A stretch of 27,127 nt of DNA from a virus. Positions 16,184 through 21,795 of the stretch are shown here, piece by piece. A model generated the notes under the pieces. It worked only from the letters and a program-made list of their open reading frames with translations, did no database searches and was not told the DNA's origin. The translations under genes and the position numbers were made by a program. Numbering within the stretch: position 1 is the stretch's first letter; each line of letters begins with the position of its first letter. The stretch is taken from positions 1 through 27,127 of the IMG/VR virus record IMGVR_UViG_3300046804_000086, one strand, 5' to 3'.

Positions 16184-17086
16184 TCACGCCGCAATCTGTG
16201 TCCAATTTGGGTTTTGCGGTGTATTAATTTCACTCCATCCCGCAGACTGAGATGTCCCCACCCCAGTCCAATTTGCATTCTGATTAACGTCAATAATTGT
16301 CCATATATTCACCGTCCCTACAACACCGGTTGCAGAGACGCCATTGACTATAACATTTGCACTCGATTGAGTAGTAACCGTTCCGACTGCCCCGGTCGCT
16401 TCAACGCCCGTGACAAAAACCTTGATCTCAAGCCGGACATTGACCGTCCCGACCTGCCCCGTACCCGAGACTCCAGTGACGCTAAGAACTTGGTCGGTGA
16501 CAACAAAGACGGTACCCGTCTCGCCCGTGGCTTCAACACCATTCGGGAAGGCCACTGCACCCGCAGCAACCGTAACCGTGCCCACAGCACCCGTCGCAGA
16601 CAGCCCCGTGACGACGATGACCTGATCGGTAACAACCGTGACTGTGCCAACCGCACCCGTCGCAGAGACGCCCGTGACCGAGAGAACTTGATCGGTCTTG
16701 ACGAAGACCGTACCGACTGCACCGGACGCCTCAACGCCCGTAACCGGCACCACTGCCGAAGCCGCAACAACCACGGTGCCCACGGCACCCGTTGCAGAAA
16801 GCCCCGTAACCGGCACCACTGCCGAGGCGGCAATCGTAACCGTGCCAACCTGACCTGTGGCTTCAACCCCTGTAACCGGCACATTGGCTACGCCAACGAC
16901 CGTAACTGTGCCGATCTGACCTGTGGCTGAGACCCCCGTGACGGGGATATTTACGGCACCCGTGACAACAACAGACCCTACCGCTCCTGTCGCAGTAAGG
17001 TTGCCAACACCTTCGCCCCAGCCTTGTTCGCCCCAGCCTACGCCGGAAGCGTTCCAACCGTCGAAGGCGACTATGACGCCTGCCAC
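16184..17086 (-). CDS. Virion protein made of eleven 22-residue beta repeats, 300 aa
   Basis: After a Trp/Gly-rich start (DGWNASGVGWGEQGWGEGVG, residues 9-28) the chain consists of eleven units of about 22 residues of the form GVxATGxVGTVTVxxxxVxV (28-270), then three 11-residue units each with one Trp (W273, W284, W295). The alternation of Val, Thr and Gly predicts short beta strands, as in a beta-solenoid or stacked fibre. It is placed just upstream of the tail fibre, so a fibre, collar or head-fibre role is likely; no receptor-binding or enzyme domain is visible. The start is GTG 17086-17084 with AAGG upstream. I know similar GAVGTVTV proteins from phage genomes but not their function. Confidence 0.75.
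   Translation of the reverse strand: MAGVIVAFDGWNASGVGWGEQGWGEGVGNLTATGAVGSVVVTGAVNIPVTGVSATGQIGTVTVVGVANVPVTGVEATGQVGTVTIAASAVVPVTGLSATGAVGTVVVAASAVVPVTGVEASGAVGTVFVKTDQVLSVTGVSATGAVGTVTVVTDQVIVVTGLSATGAVGTVTVAAGAVAFPNGVEATGETGTVFVVTDQVLSVTGVSGTGQVGTVNVRLEIKVFVTGVEATGAVGTVTTQSSANVIVNGVSATGVVGTVNIWTIIDVNQNANWTGVGTSQSAGWSEINTPQNPNWTQIAA
16277..17005 (-). repeat. Eleven 66-bp coding repeats
   Basis: Each unit encodes about 22 residues, beginning GVEATG, GVSATG or GLSATG followed by (A/Q)VGTV. The units are diverged in sequence, most strongly in their second half. Some second halves recur (TDQVLSVT in units at 117-138 and 183-204; AASAVVPVT in neighbouring units 73-94 and 95-116), suggesting growth by duplication of single and paired units. 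Confidence 0.85.
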
Positions 17087-17104
17087 GGCCCTTGCCTAAC
17101 TAAA

Positions 17105-17560
17105 TTAGGCGATACGAAGGATCGCGGTCGTCGAAGTCGCTGCCGGGAACTGGATGGTGAAGTTGCCTGCCGTCGAGGTCTTATCGCCACCAAACGCCAG
17201 AACAGCCACGGCTTTGTTGCCTTGGGTCGCGTTATAGATCAGTGCGCCATTTGACGTAATCGTCGCGCTGTCCCACGTGACATCATCAAAGTCGAGCCAT
17301 GCGGTCGTGCCGGTGAAGGTCGGAACTTGCGAAATCGTGAGCGTCTTGCCACCCGCCGTGTAGTTCGTGCCAGACGAAGAAACCTCGTCCGTCGTCGTAT
17401 ACGCCGTAGTGGAAGCGCCGAGCGTAGCCGAAGAGGTATACAAGGCAATCTTGAACACATCCGCAGCCGTCGATGCCCGGATCACACCGGTTCCAAAGTT
17501 GTGAATCCCGTCAAGGATTTCCACCTTGAACGAGGTCACCATTGCCTGAGAAATAGCCAT
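17105..17560 (-). CDS. Conserved beta-rich virion structural protein, 151 aa
   Basis: Helical start (MAISQAMVTSFKVEILDGIH), then FGTGVIRASTAADVFKIALY and a series of Thr/Ser/Ala-rich strands (TAYTTTDEVSSSG, YTAGGKTLTI, AWLDFDDVTWDSATI, GALIYNATQGNKAVAVLAFG) ending FTIQFPAATSTTAILRIA. I recognise this as a family common in environmental tailed phages, usually annotated as hypothetical or structural. The regular strands suggest a decoration, collar or tail protein; the exact site is unknown. AGGAG at 17567-17571 lies 6 bases before the ATG, within the last codons of the upstream gene. Confidence 0.75.
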   Translation of the reverse strand: MAISQAMVTSFKVEILDGIHNFGTGVIRASTAADVFKIALYTSSATLGASTTAYTTTDEVSSSGTNYTAGGKTLTISQVPTFTGTTAWLDFDDVTWDSATITSNGALIYNATQGNKAVAVLAFGGDKTSTAGNFTIQFPAATSTTAILRIA

Positions 17561-17561
17561 T

Positions 17562-17804
17562 TTAATCTCCTAAACGCGATGCAGCGTCGCTAAATCCATT
17601 CTTAATCAGAAACTGCCGCACATTCATCCTTTCGGACTCGCGTGCTTCGTGCAGGTACTTCAGCAGCACCCGTTGGAGTTCATCTTTGTTCTGAACGCGA
17701 AGTATACGTGTCACCGCACGTTCAGCAATTTCTTCCGGGGTATAGCCCCGGTTTTCCGTCGTGAAGACCGATACGGTCCCGAGTTCAATGTTGGTACTCA
17801 TCAT
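17562..17804 (-). CDS. Small conserved phage protein, helical, 80 aa
   Basis: After MMSTNIELGTVSVFTTENRG the protein has a helix-rich part (TPEEIAERAVTRILRVQNK and ELQRVLLKYLHEARESERMN). I know proteins with this start (STNIELG, then V-TTENRG-TPEE) from phage structural regions; most I recall have a longer insert in the middle. No function is known to me. Two ATG codons stand in tandem at 17804 and 17801; the first gives an ATGA overlap with the adaptor gene stop, the second starts MSTNIE. Both are plausible. Confidence 0.7.
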   Translation of the reverse strand: MMSTNIELGTVSVFTTENRGYTPEEIAERAVTRILRVQNKDELQRVLLKYLHEARESERMNVRQFLIKNGFSDAASRLGD

Positions 17805-18439
17805 GTGACCGGAATCCTAACTTGCCCAGAACGGTACGCATCCTGACGATCCAAGCCATCGCCCAGACGTTTGAGAAGTGCAAGCGACTCCTGATACTTC
17901 TGGTCGTAGTACTGCATCATGTCGGCTTCGCCCTTGAGATAGGTATATGCCTCCCTGAGCGAGCCATATAGCAATACCGTCTCAAAGTTATCGCCCAGCC
18001 ACGAAGTCGAGTTCGTGACGATGGAGGGCGGGTAATAGTAGTAATGCAGTTCTGCCGTGTACGCCTGATCCGGGGTCGGCCCGAGGATCATCGAGGCGTT
18101 GTTCCAGATGGCGTAGTACTTGGGCTTGCCGTACGTGTTCGGCGGCGGGTACGAGGCACGGATGAAATTCACATCCTTGTTCAGCAGGTACTCGTACTCC
18201 TGCGTCGTTGGGTCAATCACCGCCAACGAGAACGTCGATAGCCAGTCAGACGGCAACGAGAAGTATTGGAAATTCTGCGTCATCGTGCCGGTGACGTTTT
18301 TACGAATCGCCGGAATCTGGACCGAGTTGTAAATCCGCTCTTCGGCCAACTGAACAAAAGTCGGGATATTGGCTACGAAGGACTGCTCCGTAGACTCACA
18401 GTAATCCTGAATTAGTGTTGACAGTTGGCTGTAATTCAC
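17801..18439 (-). CDS. Head-tail adaptor-like protein, 212 aa
   Basis: I place the start at GTG 18439-18437, which overlaps the upstream stop as GTGA and gives MNYSQLSTLIQDYCES, the start expected for this family; an in-frame TTG at 18448 would add only three residues. The N-terminal helices (to about 30) contain FVQLAEERIYN; then come a beta region (FQYFSLPSDWLSTFSLAV, KPKYYAIWNNASMILGPTPD, ELHYYYYPP) and a C-terminal helical bundle (LLYGSLREAYTYLKGEADMM to LLKRLGDGLD). This layout fits podovirus adaptor proteins that sit under the portal. No motif gives a finer name. Confidence 0.68.
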   Translation of the reverse strand: MNYSQLSTLIQDYCESTEQSFVANIPTFVQLAEERIYNSVQIPAIRKNVTGTMTQNFQYFSLPSDWLSTFSLAVIDPTTQEYEYLLNKDVNFIRASYPPPNTYGKPKYYAIWNNASMILGPTPDQAYTAELHYYYYPPSIVTNSTSWLGDNFETVLLYGSLREAYTYLKGEADMMQYYDQKYQESLALLKRLGDGLDRQDAYRSGQVRIPVT

Positions 18440-18672
18440 GGAGACCAACCCGAGCGAACTTTGACCTTGTTCTCAAGATTAATCTGAGACACAAACTTCT
18501 TGCCCTTGGTGGCAGCGCCAGCACCCTGCATGTCCATATGGGTCACGCCCACATTGACATCTTTTTCAGGATAGCCGTTCTGTCCCGTGGACTCGTTGTT
18601 CGGCTTCGGCTGGTTGTACTTCCCAATTGGGTCCATACTCCAGTCCATGAACGTGTAGTCAGGCTTACCCAT
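18436..18672 (-). CDS. Small hypothetical phage protein, 78 aa
   Basis: A mostly polar, probably disordered chain: MGKPDYTFMDWSMDPIGKYN, a Asn/Gly/Glu-rich middle, VTHMDMQGAGAATKGKKF (about 43-60) and a basic end. The MDMQGAGAATxGKKF segment is one I have seen in small proteins of related phages, next to other small basic proteins. Function is unknown. GAGG precedes the ATG by 8 bases and coincides with the end of the upstream gene; the stop overlaps the adaptor GTG. Its location among head and neck genes suggests a packaged or neck protein. Confidence 0.65.
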   Translation of the reverse strand: MGKPDYTFMDWSMDPIGKYNQPKPNNESTGQNGYPEKDVNVGVTHMDMQGAGAATKGKKFVSQINLENKVKVRSGWSP

Positions 18673-18677
18673 GTTGA

Positions 18678-18863
18678 TTACCTCGGGCCAGAAGAGCCGC
18701 GCATCGGGCTACGCTGATTCATGACTTTCGCCATGTTGCGCCCGTACTTTTTCATTTCGGAATTGGTCTTGCCGCCAGCGCGCATTTTCTTCACGCCTTT
18801 GTGCATACGGCTCTCGTGAGCCTTGACCTCTTCCCGTGCGATCTTTCGCATACCGTCTTTCAT
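18678..18863 (-). CDS. Small very basic helical protein, 61 aa
   Basis: The 61 residues contain a high share of Lys and Arg and few acids: MKDGMRKIAREEVKAHESRM, then KGVKKMRAGGKTNSEMKKYG and NMAKVMNQRSPMRGSSGPR. The first two thirds should be helical, the end flexible. AGGAG stands 6 bases before the ATG and overlaps the TAG stop of the zinc-ribbon gene. An internal Met5 would also work. I have seen the motif KAHESRMH-KGxKKMRAGGKTN in phage small proteins, without function. Charge and size suggest contact with DNA or RNA inside the particle, which is inference. Confidence 0.7.
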   Translation of the reverse strand: MKDGMRKIAREEVKAHESRMHKGVKKMRAGGKTNSEMKKYGRNMAKVMNQRSPMRGSSGPR

Positions 18864-18872
18864 CTCAATCTC

Positions 18873-19250
18873 CTAGGTCGTAACGACCGTTACTGTTCCT
18901 ACCTCACCAGCAGGAGCAAGTGTGTTTGGGGTTAGCGCCGCATCGAAGGAACTTGATCCCCCGACCGGGTTCCAACCCCACTGAATCATTCTACTACCGC
19001 CTGCACCGTTGTTACCTTCTTCAAAGTAACTCAAGTCGGGGCGTGGGTTCCGCAACGCCTGCGGATCGTCCACGGGATACAAACCAAGCGATAACTGCGG
19101 TTGATCCGGCTCCCAGCACTCCGGACATACCAAAATGTTGACGTTCTTGGTCTTGATGACCAGCGACTTCAACTGGCGAAGTTTGTACCGAAATCCACAT
19201 CGGTCGCACTCCGCAATCGCGTGTTTGCCACTTGCAAACCTGTTCGGCAT
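18873..19250 (-). CDS. Zinc-ribbon phage protein with a GxVGTVTV tail, 125 aa
   Basis: Two CxxC pairs (C15-C18 in CDRCGF and C42-C45 in CPEC) with about 23 residues between them make a zinc-ribbon-like knuckle at the N-terminus. The segment MPNRFASGKHAIAECDRCGF and PECWEPDQPQLSLGLYPVDD recurs in phages I know, near adaptor genes. After an Asn/Pro/Arg-rich linker (DPQALRNPRPD) there is a Trp/Gly segment (IQWGWNPVGG) and an end with GEVGTVTVV, the same core as the repeats of the 300-aa protein. A metal-stabilised neck or connector protein is possible; unproven. The start overlaps the upstream stop as TAATG. Confidence 0.72.
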   Translation of the reverse strand: MPNRFASGKHAIAECDRCGFRYKLRQLKSLVIKTKNVNILVCPECWEPDQPQLSLGLYPVDDPQALRNPRPDLSYFEEGNNGAGGSRMIQWGWNPVGGSSSFDAALTPNTLAPAGEVGTVTVVTT

Positions 19251-19975
19251 TAGTAGCCACCCAAGAAACTCTCACGTGGGACGAAGCGCACCGCAGCCTT
19301 TTCACGGTCTTCACCCGCCGCCAAGTCCCAAGCCTCGTCGTACTGGGCCTTCAGTATCGGGGTGCGGATGTCTGCGCCCGGTATCTTCATCGACAGCATA
19401 TAGGCCAGCCCCGCAACCATGCAGGGCAAGAAGCGGAACGGGATGTCCTGACCGTTTGAACCCACGCCGGGGTCAAACATACGGCGGAGCCGGGTGTAGA
19501 CGAGCGTCCACGTGGTCGTGTTATCAGGCAGCGGCCAGACCGTAAATTGAGGGTAGACCACCGCGCCTGCGGCGTTAGTGGCACCCGTACGACGATTGAT
19601 CCAAATCTGAATCGGACGGCCCGTCGCGTTTTTGTTCGGGATAGAAAGATACGTGCTGGACGAAATACGGGTGATGTTGATGTCTTGCTGGCTTGTACCC
19701 GACCCGGTGCGGATCACGTGGTCCAAGAGGTCTACCGTATCGACCGGCAAGTCATACGTCCCGACGTTATAGGTCAGCACCTTTGTGCCTTCCTCTAGCG
19801 TCCACAAGTTCACGCCACGATTGGCCCAGTCCATCAGGAGCAGGGCAAGACTGCGCCGCGAGGTACGGAAGTCGTAACCCGTGCGTAACTCAGCCCCGCA
19901 ACGCTCAAAGGCTTCCTCAATAATCGTATTGAGGTCGAGGTTAAAGTCGGTTGTGGCTGTAGTCTTATCGGCCAT
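19250..19975 (-). CDS. Second head-tail adaptor-like / tail tube A-like protein, 241 aa
   Basis: The order of elements matches the 212-aa adaptor: N-terminal helices (FNLDLNTIIEEAFERCG, about 11-27; RRSLALLLMDWANRGVNLWT, about 40-59), a beta part with YDLPVDTVDLLDHVIRTG (about 73-90), GRPIQIWINRRTG and PQFTVWPLPDNTTTWTLVYT, then a helical C-terminus (FLPCMVAGLAYMLSMKIPG; LKAQYDEAWDLAAGEDREKA). The family is a regular podovirus-type structural protein; it would lie between portal and tail. The ATG follows the upstream TAA directly (TAAATG). Sequence identity with the other adaptor is low, so the two are at most distant relatives. Confidence 0.68.
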   Translation of the reverse strand: MADKTTATTDFNLDLNTIIEEAFERCGAELRTGYDFRTSRRSLALLLMDWANRGVNLWTLEEGTKVLTYNVGTYDLPVDTVDLLDHVIRTGSGTSQQDINITRISSSTYLSIPNKNATGRPIQIWINRRTGATNAAGAVVYPQFTVWPLPDNTTTWTLVYTRLRRMFDPGVGSNGQDIPFRFLPCMVAGLAYMLSMKIPGADIRTPILKAQYDEAWDLAAGEDREKAAVRFVPRESFLGGY

Positions 19976-20152
19976 TTACTTCTTCAGCCCTTTTAAGGTC
20001 TGAGCGAGACGCGCACGTTGGCCCATCTTGCCCGGAGCCTTGGCGGCTTTGGCTAGTTTGGCAGCGGGAATCTTCTGCCCCGCTTTGACACCGAGGCTGC
20101 TACGTAGCGCACCGGGCTTCTTGATCGCCTTCTGAATCCACTTCTCAGCCAT
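19976..20152 (-). CDS. Tiny highly basic protein, 58 aa
   Basis: ATG 20152-20150 opens 58 codons that end TAA at 19976-19978, one base after the upstream TGA and directly before the adaptor ATG. It reads MAEKWIQKAIKKPGALRSSL, then LGVKAGQKIPAAKLAKAAKA and a basic end with GQRARLAQTLKGLKK. I count 16 Lys/Arg against one Glu. I recognise IKKPGALRxxLGVKxGxKIP as a recurrent small phage protein of unknown function. The Ala/Lys spacing resembles the DNA-binding tails of histone H1-like proteins, which suggests nucleic-acid contact; this is a hypothesis. Confidence 0.78.
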   Translation of the reverse strand: MAEKWIQKAIKKPGALRSSLGVKAGQKIPAAKLAKAAKAPGKMGQRARLAQTLKGLKK

Positions 20153-20153
20153 G

Positions 20154-20399
20154 TCACATCCCCTTCCGTCTGTACGGCCTTACTTTTTCTTTGACGCCTT
20201 TAGGCTGCGCGACAAATTGCTTACCTTGGGCTTTGCCTTTGCGCTTGGCGGCGGTGGTGCGGGCATAGTCAGCAGGGCTGAGAGCCTTGATCGCAGCCTC
20301 TGGAAGATACCTTTCACCCGTGTCAGAAGACCGTTTACCACTTTTTGTTCTCCACTTCTGGGCAGTCCAAGCCTTGAGTGACTGCTGCGGCGCTTTCAT
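20154..20399 (-). CDS. Small basic conserved protein, 81 aa
   Basis: I start at ATG 20399, which overlaps the upstream TGA as ATGA and has a GGGGG run about 8 bases before it; a longer in-frame start at 20465 would overlap the upstream gene by 70 bases. The protein reads MKAPQQSLKAWTAQKWRTKS, then TGERYLPEAAIKALSPADYA and TTAAKRKGKAQGKQFVAQPK. This combination (WTxQKWRTKSGK, GERYLPExAIKALS, KGKQFVxQPK) is a compact conserved family that I have seen in phages and some bacteria; the function is unknown. It is Lys/Arg-rich throughout, like its neighbours. Confidence 0.78.
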   Translation of the reverse strand: MKAPQQSLKAWTAQKWRTKSGKRSSDTGERYLPEAAIKALSPADYARTTAAKRKGKAQGKQFVAQPKGVKEKVRPYRRKGM

Positions 20400-20692
20400 C
20401 CGCGATAGCCCCCGCCTTTGGCCTTGTACTGCTTCGCCAGCAACTGCGCTTTTCTTGCGCTCCATTGTCCCGCCTTGGTACCCTGCACGGCCCGGCCCTT
20501 GATTGACTCAAAGAGCCGCTTACGCATACCGGGCTTCGTATAATTTCCCGCCTCGTTCACGCGGCTCTCGCCTCCCTTGGCGTAGGTTTTTATCGGTCTC
20601 CCAGTCCCAATTACGGGTTTCTCGTCCCCCCGCCGTTTAGCGCGGGGGACTTTTTTGGGATTGATATCACCCATGCCGCGAGAAGGCATCAT
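20396..20692 (-). CDS. Small basic conserved protein, 98 aa
   Basis: The N-terminus is MMPSRGMGDINPKKVPRAKR, basic and probably disordered. From about 44 to 98 comes a conserved unit with ESRVNEAGNYTKPGMRKRLF, GQWSARKAQLLAKQYKAKGG and final GYRG, which I recognise as a small domain recurring in phage and bacterial proteins without known function. The first ATG overlaps the upstream stop as TAATG; a second ATG follows immediately. A strong plus-strand hairpin with a T-run lies inside codons 12-23. High Lys/Arg content and packing with other basic genes suggest a shared role. Confidence 0.75.
   Translation of the reverse strand: MMPSRGMGDINPKKVPRAKRRGDEKPVIGTGRPIKTYAKGGESRVNEAGNYTKPGMRKRLFESIKGRAVQGTKAGQWSARKAQLLAKQYKAKGGGYRG
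20624..20656 (+). terminator. Intrinsic-terminator-like hairpin on the plus strand, inside a minus-strand gene
   Basis: Bases 624-630 (gtccccc) pair with 644-650 (gggggac), and after a one-base bulge cgc 631-633 pairs with gcg 640-642, leaving a six-base loop. Six T follow directly at 20651-20656. In plus orientation this has the full form of a rho-independent terminator. In the coding direction there is no T-run. The T-run corresponds to codons AAA AAA for two Lys of the 98-aa protein, so it may be a coding coincidence. Confidence 0.45.
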
Positions 20693-21117
20693 TAGACAAA
20701 CTTCCCTCGGGTCTTACCCTTCACCGCGCAGCCATCAGCACGCTTGGAGGCAGAGGAAACGGAGCCACCTTTTTTATAGCCACGTTTGGACTTCTCAGCC
20801 ATTTGCCGACGAGCCGCCGTTGCCAATACATCCAACTCTTTATCTTTGTCACTGAGGGTTTTTTTCCCAAATCTGGACATAAATTCTTCTAGAGTTGGGG
20901 CAAGAGCAGGTTCTTTTGCCATCTCTCTGCGATAGCGATCAAGAGTGCCTTGGTTTCTACCACGCCGAGGAGTACCTCGTTGTCGAGGACCGCCTACGTC
21001 GTAACCGTCTTGTTGCATAGTTTTTAGCGCCTGAAGATCGGCTTCAACGTCTGCGCTTCCGCCTTCAACAAACCGCTTCATGCCGTAACGAGGACCAAAT
21101 TTAGCCGCACGTTTCAT
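20692..21117 (-). CDS. Basic protein with KGG...KGKT tail, 141 aa
   Basis: I choose ATG 21117, which overlaps the upstream stop as TAATG and has GGAG seven bases before it; an ATG two codons earlier (21123) lies only one base from that GGAG. The chain begins MKRAAKFGPRYGMKRFVEGG, has an acidic/helical part (SADVEADLQALKTMQQDGYD), an Arg/Gly-rich linker (about 43-65), a helical segment (about 73-110) and a C-terminal tail with KKGGSV, RADGCAVKGKTRGKFV (115-141). The tail closely resembles that of the 140-aa neighbour. Function unknown. Confidence 0.72.
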   Translation of the reverse strand: MKRAAKFGPRYGMKRFVEGGSADVEADLQALKTMQQDGYDVGGPRQRGTPRRGRNQGTLDRYRREMAKEPALAPTLEEFMSRFGKKTLSDKDKELDVLATAARRQMAEKSKRGYKKGGSVSSASKRADGCAVKGKTRGKFV

Positions 21118-21539
21118 TAGCATTCTCCGCCGTAACGCATTTTGACCATCTTGCCCTTGGTCTTGCCCTTGCTGGCAATGCCGTCAGCCACGCGACGGAA
21201 CGAACCGCCAACCGAGCCGCCCTTCTTCATGCCAACCATCGCACGGCCCATTTTGTCAGCCGTACGGTTTTTCATAGCGCGACCGGCTTTGTCAGCCATC
21301 TCGCTCATCTCGTGCTTGATCATGGACTTCGGAGCGCCTTTCTTTTTCATGAAAGACACTTCCTTCTTCATCATCGCCTTAGACTCTTTCATCGTTCCTC
21401 CGGAACCAAATTTGCGGCCTTTGTCGGCCTCAACGTAATCACGACCCACAGATTGAGGAATGCCCAGACGTTTGGCTGCTTTGGGGTCATGAGCAACCAT
21501 CGCCATCAGACGGTGTTGTTTTGCGGATTTGCTAGGCAT
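21117..21539 (-). CDS. Basic Lys/Met-rich protein with KGG...KGKT tail, 140 aa
   Basis: The start at ATG 21539, one base after the upstream TGA, gives MPSKSAKQHRLMAMVAHDPK, the start expected for this phage family; a longer frame from 21605 would overlap the previous gene and add an unrelated sequence. IPQSVGRDYVEADKGRKF (27-44) belongs to the same conserved part. The middle is Met/Lys-rich helix (50-104) and the end is KKGGSV...RRVADGIASKGKTKGKMV (105-132). Lys/Arg strongly exceed Asp/Glu. I recognise the N-terminal domain as recurrent in phages but know no function. The stop overlaps the next gene as TAATG. Confidence 0.75.
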   Translation of the reverse strand: MPSKSAKQHRLMAMVAHDPKAAKRLGIPQSVGRDYVEADKGRKFGSGGTMKESKAMMKKEVSFMKKKGAPKSMIKHEMSEMADKAGRAMKNRTADKMGRAMVGMKKGGSVGGSFRRVADGIASKGKTKGKMVKMRYGGEC

Positions 21540-21540
21540 C

Positions 21541-21795
21541 TCAGCAGTTCCACGCCCGCAAGGATTTGTTGATACGGCTATTAGGATCATTAGCCGTCTT
21601 GGCACTCGTCAGTTTCTTCTTCATTCCGGTCATGCGAGCGCAGAATGATTTCTTACGAGAACCGCCCTCGGGCTGCGGGCGTTTTAGGCCCGGTTTCCCC
21701 GGATTAGCACGGTTGTAGGAAGCCCTGCCTTTTGCGTTGAGTCCGCCAGCAGGGTTTTTCCCTTCTTTCCGTTGCCAAGCAGGGGTCTTAGCCAT
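21541..21795 (-). CDS. Small basic conserved protein (AWQRKEGKNPxGGLNAKGR family), 84 aa
   Basis: It begins MAKTPAWQRKEGKNPAGGLN and continues AKGRASYNRANPGKPGLKRP, a pattern that I know from many phage and some bacterial small proteins. The C-terminal half has RKKSFCARMTGMKKKLTSAK and ends in RAWNC. I count 21 Lys/Arg and three Asp/Glu in 84 residues. The ATG lies within the end of the upstream gene (8-base overlap, 21788-21795). The family has no established function that I know; strong charge and low hydrophobicity favour nucleic-acid or capsid-inner-surface binding. Confidence 0.8.
   Translation of the reverse strand: MAKTPAWQRKEGKNPAGGLNAKGRASYNRANPGKPGLKRPQPEGGSRKKSFCARMTGMKKKLTSAKTANDPNSRINKSLRAWNC

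Noticed and set aside
16277-17005. Regular repeats that could suggest a CRISPR array
   Set aside because: Units are 66 bp, diverged, without constant repeat plus unique spacer, and keep the reading frame of a protein throughout.
20400-20465. N-terminal extension of the 81-aa protein (start at 20465)
   Set aside because: The ATGA-coupled ATG at 20399 has a ribosome site and yields the conserved start; the extension is a shadow of the upstream gene.
21540-21605. N-terminal extension of the 140-aa protein (start at 21605)
   Set aside because: It would overlap the previous gene by 65 bases, and the internal ATG 21539 gives the family-like MPSKSAKQHR start right after the stop codon.
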